In this document: positions 22,150 through 34,109 of the stretch, piece after piece
Position numbering within the stretch: the first letter of the stretch is position 1
Layout of the letters: each line of letters opens with the position of its first letter
Origin: Oncomelania hupensis
Lineage: Eukaryota; Mollusca; Gastropoda; Littorinimorpha; Pomatiopsidae
DNA: 64,000 bases
Assembly (NCBI GenBank): GCA_036898135.1
Contig: CM072512.1
Span: 41,218,618 to 41,282,617, forward strand
Direction of reading: 5' to 3'
Program-made: the position numbers and the translations under genes
Notes under the pieces: generated by a model
What the model saw: the letters and a program-made list of their open reading frames with translations, nothing else
What the model was told of the DNA's origin: nothing
The model's database searches: none

Positions 22150-22620
22150 AAAACGCATAAAGTATAATGCAGCCTGTATTTGCTACAATATCATCACTGG
22201 ATCAGCTCCCGAATATCTCAATGAGTTAGTCACTCTGTACATTCCTTCTCGCACCCTTCGCTCTCCGAGCGATACTCGACTCCTCCGCCAAGGCCGCTAC
22301 AAACGGAAATACATGGTCTCCGCTCTTTTTGTGTCTATGGACCTCAGCTCTGGAACTCTCTTCCATCCGATGTCAGACACTCTCCTTCAATTCAAAGTTT
22401 TAACTCAACATGAAAACCTTTCTCTTTCAGCAGCACTTTACATAATTTACATTCTTTCTTCATTTAGTATTCTTGTTTTGTGTGTTTCTCTGTGTGTGTG
22501 TCGTGTGTCTGCGTGTGTTCATGCATTTCTATGCTGTCTAGTGTTATATATACAACATGAATGTATGATTAGATGAATGTTGGTGTGTGCGCGCCTAGAT
22601 CGGCAGGGTAGGCGCCTTAC
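22150..22620 (+). pseudogene. LINE ORF2 C-terminal fragment, different family
   Basis: A frame-broken plus-strand reading gives APEYLNELVTLYIPSRTLRS near 22206-22265. In another frame follow FCVYGPQLWNSLPSDVRHSP, SIQSF and FLFQQHF up to about 22440. This LWNSLP-type ending is typical of the C-terminus of CR1/L2/Jockey-like LINE proteins. The 3' untranslated part ends GTAGGCGCCTTACAAATTCTA and the copy closes with a TTC microsatellite. It is a different family from the GGATA-tailed LINE. It is dead, with frameshifts. Confidence 0.75.
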
Positions 22621-22626
22621 AAATTC

Positions 22627-22690
22627 TAATTCTTCTTCTTCTTCTTCTTCTTCTTCTTCTTCTTCTTCTTCTTCTTCTTCTTCTTCTTCT
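22627..22690. repeat. (TTC)n microsatellite
   Basis: TTC triplets directly follow the LINE 3' end and may represent its expanded tail. Confidence 0.95.
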
Positions 22691-23245
22691 ATTATAGTCT
22701 GTTGTGTTGTGTTGTTTTATTGCATTGTATTGAATTAAATATATTCGGCTTTTAAAACGAAACGTAAATAACAACTTAAAATACTGCAAGGCATGGTTTT
22801 GAACTCAAACGGTATTTTCATTAGGAAAAAAAAGCTGACATTAAATTATTCGACCCTTACCGTTGTAAGGTTCAGACTGATTTGTATCCCGCTGCCTTTC
22901 TCTCCTCTTTTGTCTCTGTCTGATCCGTAAGTGTATACACGGCTGTAAATATTTATAATGTTTTTCTTCCTGGGTCTAACCGGGCATATGAATAGCTGTG
23001 AATAGGTTTTTGCTATTCTATTTCTGTCTTTTTTGTCATTTGTGTACGTAGTTGTAAATAGTCTATTTCTGTCTTTTTTGTTATTTGTGTACATATTTGT
23101 AAATAGTTTGTACCTTTACTGTTCCGTCTTTTGATGTATCGTAGCAAAAGCGATGTTTGATCGAGTGCATGTATTTATATGTAATGACTATGTAAAGCGT
23201 GGTGAGTCTGGTCATAGGTTGGAGTACCCGCTATATACAGATCCG

Positions 23246-23252
23246 TTATTAC

Positions 23253-23328
<76 letters not shown>
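23246..23328. repeat. (TTA)n microsatellite
   Basis: Almost perfect triplet array. Confidence 0.95.
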
Positions 23329-23329
23329 G

Positions 23330-24590
23330 TAAGTAGGCCCAAGCAAACGAATCATTTGACGACATAAATCAGTTTCATTCCTCCTATGCTAGAGATAGAA
23401 TATTAGGTCTGTGTCCAACATTGCATTACATTACCCTGCTTCAACAGTGTGTGTACCAGTGCCACACAGCTAATGCATTTGAAGTCATAACTGTGTCTTA
23501 ATAACAGAAAAGGACACTTTAAATAATTGTACACCATTTAGCATTATTACGACAGTTAAGGAGTCCTTTGAAAAAAACGCTTGAGGGTCTATCCGCGTAC
23601 TGAATTTCACGCCAATGTTCATAGCGCCTGCTGTCTTTGAAATTGTTAGTTTCATGCATCGTAATTCATGAATAGATTCATTTATAAAGGCTGCAATATT
23701 TTTATTCAATCTAATGCCGGTGCTGCATGGTACCAGTACTACGAATGCTTCGCATATTCATAATCATGCTTAGTAAGGATGTACGAAACTAACACTTGAC
23801 TTTCTTCATGAGGAAGTGGCGGCCGCACTGCTGAATATTTCTTAAATTTACTGAAAGACTTATGTTTACACAGTTTGACAGTAGAATTGTTCTCCAGTGA
23901 AATTATTCAACAGTAGAATGGTTCAGCAGTAGATTTTGTTCTACATAGGAACTGTTCTACAAATAATCATAGGCCGAAATACAAACTTGGAAAATGTTAT
24001 TATCAATCACCTCAATGTCAATGTGTTCAAAAACATAAGCACGCATACAGTGTAACAGAAACTGTACAAATTAAAGTAAGCTTACACTTCAGTATATATT
24101 CTTTCATTCTGTAATAATTGGTCACTCACACAATATTTACAAAACTGAATTATACGAAATAGTGTCAGCATAAATCTGTTCTATATTAATCGCAGGCACT
24201 ACCAAAAATATTCAAAATCGAAATGCACGAAAGAAGCTTGCACAACACAGCATTCAGTATTTCTTGTTAAAACAACAACACCAACATCCTCATCCATGGA
24301 AACGTAACGTCAAAAAAAGCGTGTTTTTATTGACGAATTTACAATATTTCGTGTAATTATCGCACACTGCTTAGTACATAAATGCTATTAAGGGTGCTGA
24401 CAAACCAGGATCCAAAAGCAGAAAATAGTTCCTGAACTCAGACGTTATGATCGAACTCACAGCACCACAAGATACACACCCGTTACCAGTTCATTCATTG
24501 TGTAGCGCTTTGAACTACTAGGCTATAAGCTTCCCACTTCACAACCCTATCAGCAAAATATGCATCATTAATTTACCTTATTTATGTATA
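23330..24590. other. No recognisable feature
   Basis: AT-rich. Short frames such as 23485-23709 (minus) show no recognisable similarity. Confidence 0.5.
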
Positions 24591-24596
24591 TTATTT

Positions 24597-24886
24597 ATTT
24601 TTTCTTATTTAGCGCTTTTCAAGCTCAATAGGTGGCCACTAAAAGATCAAACTCGAGCAGTCCACTTGCTGCCCTACGCGTGTGTGTCTGGTTGTTGTTT
24701 GTAGATTATAGTCACACGACACTTTCGCATATAGGTGACTACTGGACCGATTTATACTGACACCAGCGGGCCAGTTGTTGGTAAAGGGGAAAATAATATG
24801 ATCACACGTTGACCAATCCGGGATTCGAACCAGCGACCTTTCGGTTACTAGCAAGACGCTCTTACCAACTGAGTTACCCGGCCCCT
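24597..24886 (-). mobile_element. tRNA-derived SINE, minus strand
   Basis: The head (24886 leftwards on the minus strand) reads GGGGCCGGGTAACTCAGTTG, with B box GGTTCGAATCC. A body of about 210 bp ends with the complement of TAGCGCTTTTCAAGCTCAA. The same tail occurs near 35165 and 42785. It looks like an intact-length SINE rather than a tRNA gene, because the tRNA-like part continues into the body and the anticodon stem is weak. Confidence 0.8.
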
Positions 24887-24889
24887 CTA

Positions 24890-26195
24890 ACTGTGTGTCT
24901 GGTCAGTCGACGTTGACCAATGTACGTATGCATTTTCGATCCCTTGCTATCCATTTCCTCAAATCACAACACCAATACTCAACAAAATGTCCGTAACTAT
25001 TGCAAACAGCCCTTCCCTGTTGTAAAGTTTCATCGATGCATGCAGGCATGATCTTTGGAGTGTTCTATGAACCATCTTCATTGTGACAGTTGGAAGGTCT
25101 CGTTCAGCTTTGTGGCACACTTTTCTCTCAGCAAAGCTGCGTACACTGAAGCCATCGAAGTGATTTCCGAAGAAATATCATCAAACTATATAGTCTGTCA
25201 CTGTCCATTCCAATCACCGATTACGTGGCATTCAGACAGCACAGACAATACATAAACTATATGTTGCAAGGCTTTTTTTTTTTTACTCAGACTTACACGA
25301 TCTTAGTACAGTCTGGTATTGTTAAGGCTTCGATTACAGGACTGCAAACATAGTGAGTGTTTTTTTTTTTGGTGTGTCGCAAAATCATTATAAATTTTAT
25401 AATTATACACAGGGTTGGCTTTTTGCATCTTTCTTAAAATAGTGTTTGTTTGTCATTACGCGTTTTCTTTGAATAAATCATTCGTAATCCAAACAGTAAA
25501 TACTGCAACTAGATTTTTCACCTAATTATCGTTTTACGATCGATGTGGACAGCATTAATATAAATTCGATTACATTAATAACAATAAAACAACATGCCAA
25601 AGTACTGCCCATATTTATGCACTGCGTTGTGATTTCTTAGGACAGTTCATTGATACGACGAGATTTAAATGCTTGCGAATAAAACGAGAAAATATATGGC
25701 TTTTACCTATTGTTATAGTAGTGTCTTAATATAAAATTAGTAGACAGCTCAAGTTTACTTTAATAACAACGTGATCAAGCTTTTATTTAAAAAAAATGTA
25801 TAGGTCTCTTATTCCATTCTAGTCTGCAAAATACCAACATATCACCTAAAATGGATCGGAGAAACATAATAGGTTCGGGGCAGCACTGAATAACACACAA
25901 GAACGTTAAACGTCAATATGTAGTCGCAATCACTTAAAAAGTAACTAAGTTACCGCTTTATACTTGCAAACGCCCCACGAACAAGGCATTACCTGATGCC
26001 CGTGGAAAGTTAATGGTAATTATTTATAGTGTGGTTTGCTTGTGAATTTCATGTGTACCAATGTGCTTTCAGATTAAAGTATTCGGGGACTTCAGTTGAT
26101 GGGCCAGAAGAAAAAAAAATCGCGTGAATGAATCGTGAAGCAGAAAGAGGACGGAACAAATTAAGCTGTAATACAAATGAAACAATCAAAGTAAT
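24890..26195. other. No recognisable feature
   Basis: Mostly AT-rich unique sequence with two poly-T runs (25268, 25360). Confidence 0.5.
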
Positions 26196-26198
26196 TAG

Positions 26199-26248
26199 TT
26201 AGTCATTGTTTATAGGGTTCAGTGGACTGCAAAAAGCCGAATCAGGAG
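26199..26248 (-). repeat. Dispersed hairpin core, diverged copy
   Basis: TTCAGTGGACTGCAAAAAGC followed by CGAATCAGG is a variant of the core at 5951-5995 and 6047-6098. It shares the upstream phrase TAGTTAGTCATTG. Confidence 0.65.
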
Positions 26249-26701
26249 AATAAAAATGTATTAAGCGTATACATATTTGCAGACAAAAGCATGATCGTTG
26301 CGCTGGGGAAAAATAATAAATACACTCTAACTTACACCCGGAAAGTCCAGCAAGACTGCGAAGTCAAATTGTTCAAAACATGTTTCGCTTATAAACCAAT
26401 AAACATATTCTCCAAATTAGCACCGAAAAACATGACCGAGTCTCTGGTCTTCAATCTAAACAGAATTGTTCTTAACATATTGATTCAAGATAGGTCCAGG
26501 TGGCTGACAAGACTAATACTAAATGATCTTCAGTTTGCATACCTCGTTAACTATACATTTATCGTGTTCTGTATGCTTGTCACGATCGGTCACCTACTTA
26601 GAACGGACATCAATCTTATACTGATTCCTCAGAGAATGACCATTAGCACGGAAAACCAGCCCAATGCCAACATCTCACACTCAATTGTATGTGTGTGGTG
26701 A
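26222..26701 (+). CDS. Unrecognised 159-codon open frame
   Basis: This is the longest frame in the window not explained by an element or simple repeat. It begins at a non-ATG codon or at the first ATG (26314 or nearby) and overlaps the dispersed core at its start. The translation has no motif I recognise. It has one hydrophobic stretch (FIVFCMLVTIGHLL). In AT-rich DNA a frame this long can occur by chance, so this is a weak candidate only. Confidence 0.12.
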   Translation: MDCKKPNQENKNVLSVYIFADKSMIVALGKNNKYTLTYTRKVQQDCEVKLFKTCFAYKPINIFSKLAPKNMTESLVFNLNRIVLNILIQDRSRWLTRLILNDLQFAYLVNYTFIVFCMLVTIGHLLRTDINLILIPQRMTISTENQPNANISHSIVCVW

Positions 26702-27013
26702 CGTGCCCCCGCGTGATCCGAGCATATTGTAGTACAAAATGAATGGGTCGGTCAGTCCTTGATGTAAGTTCAGAAAGATGTTGGTAAAATCGAAAATGTG
26801 AAGCTCTAACCTATGGTGCGGGTTGATCGTTTCTCCATACTTTGCAACATGACTTTAGACATTGTTGCATCGCGTCAACTATGTAACTCAACTCACAACA
26901 AGAGCCTGAGTCTAGAAATATCAACTCATTACGACTGTGCCTGATCCTATGAAAATAGTATTCTACCTCTATGTAAATCATCTTGACTCAAATACACTTA
27001 TAGAAGTATAGAA

Positions 27014-28598
27014 CTTATCACAGGCGGCGGAAGCTGCTCAGGATTGGGGGGGGGCACACACTATTCACTGACATAAGGGCCAGACCTGGGAAAAGTGGAG
27101 GGTGGGGGTGGGGGTTACAGATTCAGCGAAGGCGCGAAGCGCCGAGCCTTCTAGGTGGGGTCCGGGGGCATGCCCCCCCCCGTAAATTTTTTTTTCAAGG
27201 ATGCAAAATGATGCAATCTGGTGCAATCTGAACCTTGAAAAAGCCATCTGTGATGGTCTGGGACTTTGAGCTTTTTGAACAATTGAACTGACAAACTCTG
27301 GGGTACAAAAATTATCCTCTGCCCCTCCCTTAAAAAAAAACACCACACACATATTTATTTATCAGCAGAGATGTTTTGTATACTATTATTATTCACTACT
27401 TTTTGTTGATCGTTAACGGTATAAAGCTTTACCTTGTAGTTTATGAACATCACCGCCCTGCTTTCACTTAAGTCAGTCTTGCTGCACTAGGTTCCTCGGC
27501 ATTAGTAATCTACCATTTGTGAATTGTATCTTCTGGCAAAACAGTTCACTGCCTCTTTGAAGTCAATATCAACATCCCTGTGCACTTTCAGTAAAGAAAG
27601 TCCATTTAGTCTCTGTTGCCCCATTGTAGAGCGCAGGTAGTTTTTCAGGTTGCGCAACTGACTGTTTGAACGCTCACACTCGGCAGTAGTGACAGGTAGG
27701 GTGCAAAGGTTCTAAAGCATGATGAACAGGTTGGGATAAAAAAAAATCCCTGTCACAATGTTTCAGTGCTTCTGATGCCGTGAATGGGATGATAGCTGTC
27801 GCATTCTCAGCAGCACTTCGCCATTTGCAAACCCACCTTTGGTATTCTGCATCAAGGGTAGCGTTGTCTGGTAGGTCAGACTCCCACAACATTGCCAGCA
27901 TCACCCCTTCTGGAACCTGCATGAAACCATCCTGGTTGTCTATTAAAGTGCTTGGCACCAGACAGAGACCATCAACTGCTAGACCAGCATTTTTGAACCT
28001 CGAGTCCAATTCGGTTGACAGGTGTTCCAAAAAAGGAATGGCAATGCTAATCTTGAAATATTCTTCTGGAGTGGCCGCAGGTTGGTTGTCACGGAGAGTC
28101 TGTCAGGATGCTTGACGAGGAACAATAACACCAGTTGTCAAAGCATTTGCCATTTTGCTGACTTCTTCACTTGTAGTCGAGAAAATTGCTGATATTGAAA
28201 ACGGTAGACTGTAAAAACTGACAGCAAATTAAAGTTTTCAAAACGCGACTGTGATGTGCACGATGTCGAAAACTGTCGGTCACTTTGATCTACGCTAAGG
28301 CTAACGATTATGACGCGTCGACAGGAAATGATGACGAAGGGACGAACTTCTCTTACTGATCAGAGGGTGATGATGATGATTATGATGATAAACACTTGTA
28401 TTGCTTGATTCTATTTGAAGAAAAAAAATCCTTTAATGCCTTGGCCAAAAAAAACAACAAAAAAAAAACAAAAAAAAAAACAACCTACTACTCATTATTG
28501 GAGGGGGCAATATATAAGGCTGCCCCCTCCAACATTTTTCTAGGGGGGGGGGGGCATGGCCCCCCTGCCCCCCCCCTGCTTCCGCCGCCTGTGCTTAT
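27014..28598 (-). mobile_element. hAT-like DNA transposon, internally deleted
   Basis: Perfect 16 bp terminal inverted repeats, CACAGGCGGCGGAAGC at 27019-27034 and its complement at 28578-28593, bound a 1575 bp element with G/C homopolymer runs near both ends. The direct repeat CTTAT flanks it (27014-27018 and 28594-28598). hAT elements normally make 8 bp duplications, so the 5 bp repeat is unusual. Only a C-terminal transposase relic is inside. Confidence 0.82.
27502..28160 (-). pseudogene. hAT transposase C-terminal relic
   Basis: Minus-strand reading gives PEEYFKISIAIPFLEHLSTE, then LDSRFKNAGLAV, then a frame change near 27715. After that comes LCTLPVTTAECERSNSQLRN, followed by YLRSTMGQQRLNGLSLL, ending MVDY at 27502. 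The block ECERSNSQL..K..LR..M...RLN.L is the hAT dimerisation domain. A premature stop (in VPRQAS*Q) and the frameshift show it is dead. The catalytic N-terminal part is absent. Relatives are often annotated as 52 kDa repressor of the inhibitor of protein kinase-like. Confidence 0.85.
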
Positions 28599-28599
28599 A

Positions 28600-29115
28600 C
28601 AAATCATCGCTAAACAATAAATACTAACGTTTCCGAGATCTATTAGACTTATGATACTGTTTATGAACGTATTCCATGGTACCGAAGACCATAGACTTAC
28701 ATCCTGTGCAACAATCTGATAAGACTTGACCTAAAACTATACACAGGTACAACAAAATCATCATTCACTGCACAGGAGTCTGTGATACAGGCACCCAAAT
28801 CCGGATACTGTGCGTGCAGTATTACTATCTTTCACCAACTGTATGCACGGACAACACGTGCTCTCCTGTCAGATTATCTGAAGTGAACTACAGGATGCCA
28901 ACAGCTGAACATAAACTTGCATGGCGTGATTCACTACCAACTGTCATAATCTACACGTTTTTCGTAGTAAATAGTTCCCATCAAACCGACTGACTGTGAC
29001 CTGTCAGGAAATGCATAAGGGAACAGCAGTGCTTGGTCTTTCGTCATATGGAGTTCAAGATGTTGATCGTCAGCGTAACGTGTTCTGGCAGTCTGATATT
29101 GATTGATTGATTGAT
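28600..29115. other. No recognisable feature
   Basis: Unique-looking sequence. No gene signal. Confidence 0.5.
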
Positions 29116-29120
29116 TGATT

Positions 29121-29163
29121 GTTGCTTTAGGTCCAGCGGACTCTTCCGAGCCAAATCAGGACC
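29121..29163 (-). repeat. Dispersed 43 bp core, copy 2
   Basis: Almost identical to 4301-4343. On the minus strand it ends CTAAAGCAA followed by (TCAA)n, a tail-like simple repeat that differs from that of the other copies. Confidence 0.8.
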
Positions 29164-29169
29164 GGACAA

Positions 29170-30700
29170 CCCCCGATCCGCATAAAAGATCTGCTGAAAC
29201 AACCCTAGTGGGAAAATTGAATGCCCTCCACCGGCCAGTCACTTTACAATAAAGACATCCCACGCAGGGGACGGCTGAGGCTTTACCCCAACTACTCGAA
29301 CCCCCGGTTACAAAAACAAAATAGAATACAAACATCATTATAAATTATCAACAAAACATATACATATAAAATGCCTATATTGCCAAATAATAACATCATA
29401 GGGGAAGCCCTGACCACCCGGCAGAAAGCGTCCGACACTCCCAGGCTGATCCAACAGACCTCATACACAAACAAGGAGTCTTGTCCAGGAAGAGTTTTCA
29501 AGAAAAAAGGCAGGTCATTGATCTTGCGAAGAAGAAGATAGTATAGCAAAGTGATAGGACAGAGCAGGAATGGGAAAGAGTAAATGAGGAAGACAGCGAC
29601 AGTGGGAATTTAAAGCACTAAATTTCCAGAAAGTGGGGATACTATTTATACTGAAACCCCCGGCACCCCAACGGGGGTACTGTTGCCGCAGTGATTTGGT
29701 CATGCCTACAAAGTCAAGACAGGTTTTCAACTGGGGCTTTCACTTTTCCCTTTATAGGTTAGTACAATCTACAGTGGGGCAGTCTGATAGAGCGTTTACC
29801 TAACGTCTAAACGAACTCAAGCTTAGTATATAGGTCTTAATAGCGATCAACAATAAGTGAAGACTACAAACCTACCACCTACTACAAATAACTGCACATT
29901 TACTGCACGTTCCTTTAGTCAGTTAACAATCAATATGCTGATATTACAATTCGTATAAAGTGTTTTGTGAAAAGGTCATACAGAATCTTCATCTATTGCA
30001 GGTATGGATTAACATAGCTTCATACTAGTGCTAATGTGTTTAGATTGCGATCTATGAGAGTCTAATCAATGGTAGTTAATAAAGGTAAACATTTACCGTA
30101 GAAAGGGTTCTGGAATAGAATCCTTACCTATTTCAGATACAGAGCGCTCGTTCGTCTATTTCAAAGTAGGTACAAAGATGTTGATATACTGTATAGACTA
30201 TAAACTATTCTGGCAATAGTCCAATAGAAGCTGACTTACATCAGTTATAATCTCATAGTGATCCACATAGACTGACGAAAGCCTACAATGGGATCTGATA
30301 GTGCGACGGAGATCGACATGCGTACCGGCTTTTGACCCAATCACACTTACTGCTTGTTGATTCCAGTCCACAGGCAAATAAATCCAGTCATAATAGCAGC
30401 ATAATGTTAGTCTCTTACAACAAGCACTTTGCATTTCAACAGACAGGGGTATAGACAGACATTGGCATGGAAAAATTACAAGCACCACTCTGAAAGGGAA
30501 GAGCAGATATATACATGTATATATATCTGAACTGAGAAACATACTTTGACCAACCACTCTCAACATATCCTTTTAAAATTCAAATAGAGTGTTGCCCCAC
30601 TGCAAACAAAATAAACAAAAGAAAAAAGAAAGAACACAAGAATTGAATAAGGACAAAAAAAAAACAGTGTAGGCCCACTTAGGCGTAAACAGTCAGAAGG
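29170..30700. other. No recognisable feature
   Basis: The part up to about 29730 (GC-richer, with CCCACGCAGGGGACGGCTGA and GAACCCCCGGTTAC) may be the body of the repeat whose 3' core is at 29121-29163. I could not find a second full copy in this window. Confidence 0.4.
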
Positions 30701-30704
30701 ACCA

Positions 30705-30886
30705 GAAGTTGTGCCTCATTTTTCCTTCTTCATTCCATTCATTATTGAACGTTGATCAACAAAAAAAACATGCAGAAAAGTATACACGTACATGGTGAAG
30801 TAAGAAAATAATAAACCTTTGCGGTCTTTATTTGATCAACGTTCAATAATGAATGGAATGAAGAAGGAAAAAGGAGGCACCACTTC
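30705..30886. repeat. Inverted repeat with 50 bp arms and 73 bp loop
   Basis: The left arm 30705-30759 and right arm 30833-30886 are reverse complements with only a few mismatches. They share CATTCCATTCATTATTGAAC and GTTGATCAA. The transcript would form a long hairpin. The arms occur nowhere else in the window that I noticed. Confidence 0.88.
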
Positions 30887-30889
30887 CAA

Positions 30890-32560
30890 CCACACAACAG
30901 GATACTAAGCACAAGAATCGAGGTAGGCGTATGCAAGGCGTAATAGACACCAAGCAGGTACAGTAGATATATAGTGCAAGCGGATAACTTCGCAAACTTT
31001 TCCCATAAACCGTTCACAGTGATCACACGTGTCCCTGACCATCGGACATAAACATTTTACCGTTAGCATGTACCATTTGTACCGAGTTGGGGTGAATATC
31101 ATGTGGTGGTTAGCGATAGTAGTGAAGCCCAATCGGTAAGTATTTAGTCTAGGCCACCAGTCCCTACGGAATGTTCACACGATAAGATTTTCAGCCACTG
31201 CCTTATGAGGTCAACATAAAAAAATTGGGTAGTGCACATAACTGTTTTCATTCTGGCATAAGAGCAAGCCACACACACACACACACGTTAATAATAGTTC
31301 TTGTTTATCCATGCTTAAAAGTTCAAAACTGCTTTCACTCTGGCATAAAATAAAGACAAATGCAACAATTCACATTTACTGTCATGTCCTTTTTGGTCAT
31401 GCATAGAAGAAAATTGGAAAACAAGATTATTTTCTGCACAAAATAAGTTCTAATATAACCAACGACAAGCAAAGGCTGAAGACTAATAAAAGACATGCAA
31501 AAATATGTAATTATAATCGTGGGAAACACAATTGAAAAGCTGGTTTTAAGCACAAATACTACGTTTGATCACATCAGAAACCGAAGATACCTTTATATTG
31601 AACTTCATATTCTACTGGAAAAAAAGAGCAGCATTGTATTAAATATGGCAAACAAGTTATAAGCAGTCCTCTACCATCTCTAAGATCAGCGCGTCATGGA
31701 TTTAGACATATTTCTTTTATAAAGAAAGAGAAACGGACTTCAAATAGGATTACAATTTTGTTTTTAAAATTGCTCTAGAACATACGAAATTTCAGAAAAA
31801 AGGAAACTTATCCTAGTCAACCATCCAATTGTTAAGCAGCCTGTACGAACGCATATCATATTCAAGGTTAGCCACCTACACTCGACATTAGAGGAATTTT
31901 CTTCTACGGTGAAATCCGATTCAACGCCTCAGGATAATAATCGAGGTCTCCCCTCCCCCACCCAAATGAAACCCAAACGCGTTAGCGGCTTCCCATTTCT
32001 GTGGTTCTATAAATACGTTCCCGATGACACACGATTCACCTCGAAGAAAATACATCAAGGTTTCATTTCTCATGACACCTAAACTACTAGTGGATTTCAT
32101 TTGAACTGTTGATTTCAATCAAGCATTTGACGCTTCCCAAAAGAAGATTGCTGGCTAGAAAGAACGCATTTCAAATGAAAAAGAAGACCTAAACTAATGA
32201 AACCTTACCCCTTCAAGACTTCTTGAGCGTGGACTTTTAAAACGCTCCAAAATGTAGATGAAATAAAAAAAAATCCTCCAAGGTTTCACTTTCAATTTTA
32301 AAATGTAAATGCTTGCTAGAAATAGAAACGCATTCAATATTCAGTGAAGAATTATTCACTTTGGTCATGCTATTCAATAAATAAAACCCAAGCTGCCAGT
32401 GACTATGAAATGTAGAGCCGGTGTGACGTGCTAAAATGACTCCCTTACCACTTTTAGTCCCAGGAGTAGTTTCCGTCCACGCCCAGATTACCTCCCCGGG
32501 AGTTAGTCTGGTTATGGCCCAGACTGGCTCCCCTTCTATTCCAAATCAGCTTCTGCGACA
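30890..32560. other. No recognisable feature
   Basis: Contains an AC run near 31272-31286. Short minus-strand frames show no similarity I recognise. Confidence 0.5.
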
Positions 32561-32569
32561 GATACTGTA

Positions 32570-33975
32570 CAGAAAAGCCCTTTCCCCCACCCACACACAC
32601 ATATAAAACACTACATGGGAGTTAAAATGGGGCAAGTGCTGAACAGACTCCCCCCTTTCTCCTCCCGTACAACATAAAAAAACACATCCCAAAACCCCCT
32701 CCCCTCCCCTCCCTCGCCACTCGCACACCTCCATAAAACATTACAGAGGAGTTAAACTGGGACAGGTTTAGAATAGCCTCCCCCACACTCCTATAAAACA
32801 CTATAAGGGAGTTAACCTGGGACGAAAGAGAGTTAAACTGGGACAGGTCAAGAACACCCCCTCCCCTCCTCCCCACACACACATACGCACCCACACTCCA
32901 TTAAACATTACGGGGGAGTTAAACTGGGACAGGTTTAGAATAGCCGCCCCCACACTCCTATAAAGCACTAAAATGGAGTTTAACTGGGACAAGGACAGAA
33001 AAGCTCCCACCCCAACACACCTATAAAGCACTACAAGGGAGCAAAACTTGGACAAGTGCAGAACATACCCCAAACACCTATAAAACATAGAGTTAGGCTG
33101 GGATCTTATAAATCACGACAGGGGAGTTAAATTGGGACAGGTCCAGGTCTGCCCCAAGCTCACTAAAATACACAAAAGGTAAACAGGGGAGTTAACTAGG
33201 ACAAGTATAGTACAACCCCTGACTATCTTAGAAAACGTTAAAGGTGAGTTTAACTGGCACAAAGCCAGAACAGCCCCATAATACTATAGGGAAGTTAAAG
33301 AAGACCATATACAAAACAGCCTCCAAACACACATACATAACACTACAGGCGAGTTAAACTGAAACAGGGCCATAACAGCCCGCATTAAAATGGGGCTGGC
33401 ATGAACAGCTCCCCCTCACTCCCCCCCTCCCCACTCCATGCATTACCTCTATGAAAACTAAGGGGAATTAAACTGGAACAGTTACCCCCCCCCCCTCCCC
33501 ACCCATATACACACACCTTTATGAAACATTACAGGGGAGTTAAACTGGAACAGTTACCCCACCCCCACCCATATACACACACCTTTATGAAACATTACAG
33601 GGGAGTTAAACTGGAACAGTTACCCCTCCCCCACCCATATACACACACCTTTATGAAACATTACAGGGGAGTTAAACTGGAACAGTTACCCCACCCCCAC
33701 CCATATACACACACCTTTATGAAACATTACAGGGGAGTTAAACTGGAACAGGTTTAGAATCGCCTCCCCAACACATCTATAAAACATTAAAAGGGAGTTA
33801 AATTGGGGAAAAAAAAGAGAGTTAAACTGGGACAAAGCCAGGATAACCTCCTACCCCACCCTCTCCCATAACACTATAGGGGAACTAAAGAGGGCCAGAT
33901 CCAGAACAGCCTCCAAACACACATACAAAACATTGCGGGAGAGTTAAGCAGGGAAAGGGCCAGAATCGCCTCCTC
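32570..33975. repeat. Minisatellite array of about 60 bp units
   Basis: About 20 degenerate units share the core GGGAGTTAAACTGGGACAG, flanked by CCTATAAAACACTACA-like and C-rich CCCCCACCCACACAC-like blocks. Between about 33500 and 33740 four units of about 64 bp are nearly identical and keep an open frame by chance. The gradient from diverged edges to a homogeneous centre is typical of unequal exchange. Confidence 0.92.
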
Positions 33976-33978
33976 AAC

Positions 33979-34101
33979 ATGGACTGGCTTGATACTGAGC
34001 GAAGCCATAATGGGTGATGAAGACAGAGAGATGGAGTACGCTGGTTAAACGATCATCTGTGGTGCCCCAACGACCTTCGAGTTACAGGATAGGATAGGAT
34101 A
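33979..34101 (+). mobile_element. LINE 3' end fragment, plus strand
   Basis: Matches the last part of the LINE at 56595-56736: GGACTGGCTTGATACTGAGC, GGAGTACGCTGGTTAAACG, then GTTACAGGATAGGATAGGAT as tail. It is truncated at 33979, at the right end of the minisatellite. Confidence 0.88.
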
Positions 34102-34109
34102 CAGAGACA

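Noticed and set aside
24815..24886. tRNA gene on the minus strand
   Set aside because: A and B boxes are present, but the sequence continues into a SINE body with a family tail and the anticodon arm is poor.
26222..26701. Confident host exon
   Set aside because: The frame is long for this DNA but has no known motif and starts inside a dispersed repeat. It is kept only as a very weak candidate.
33500..33740. Repetitive open frame of 78 codons as a repeat protein
   Set aside because: The frame exists only because the minisatellite unit length is close to a multiple of three in the homogeneous part. There is no start context or flanking coding sequence.
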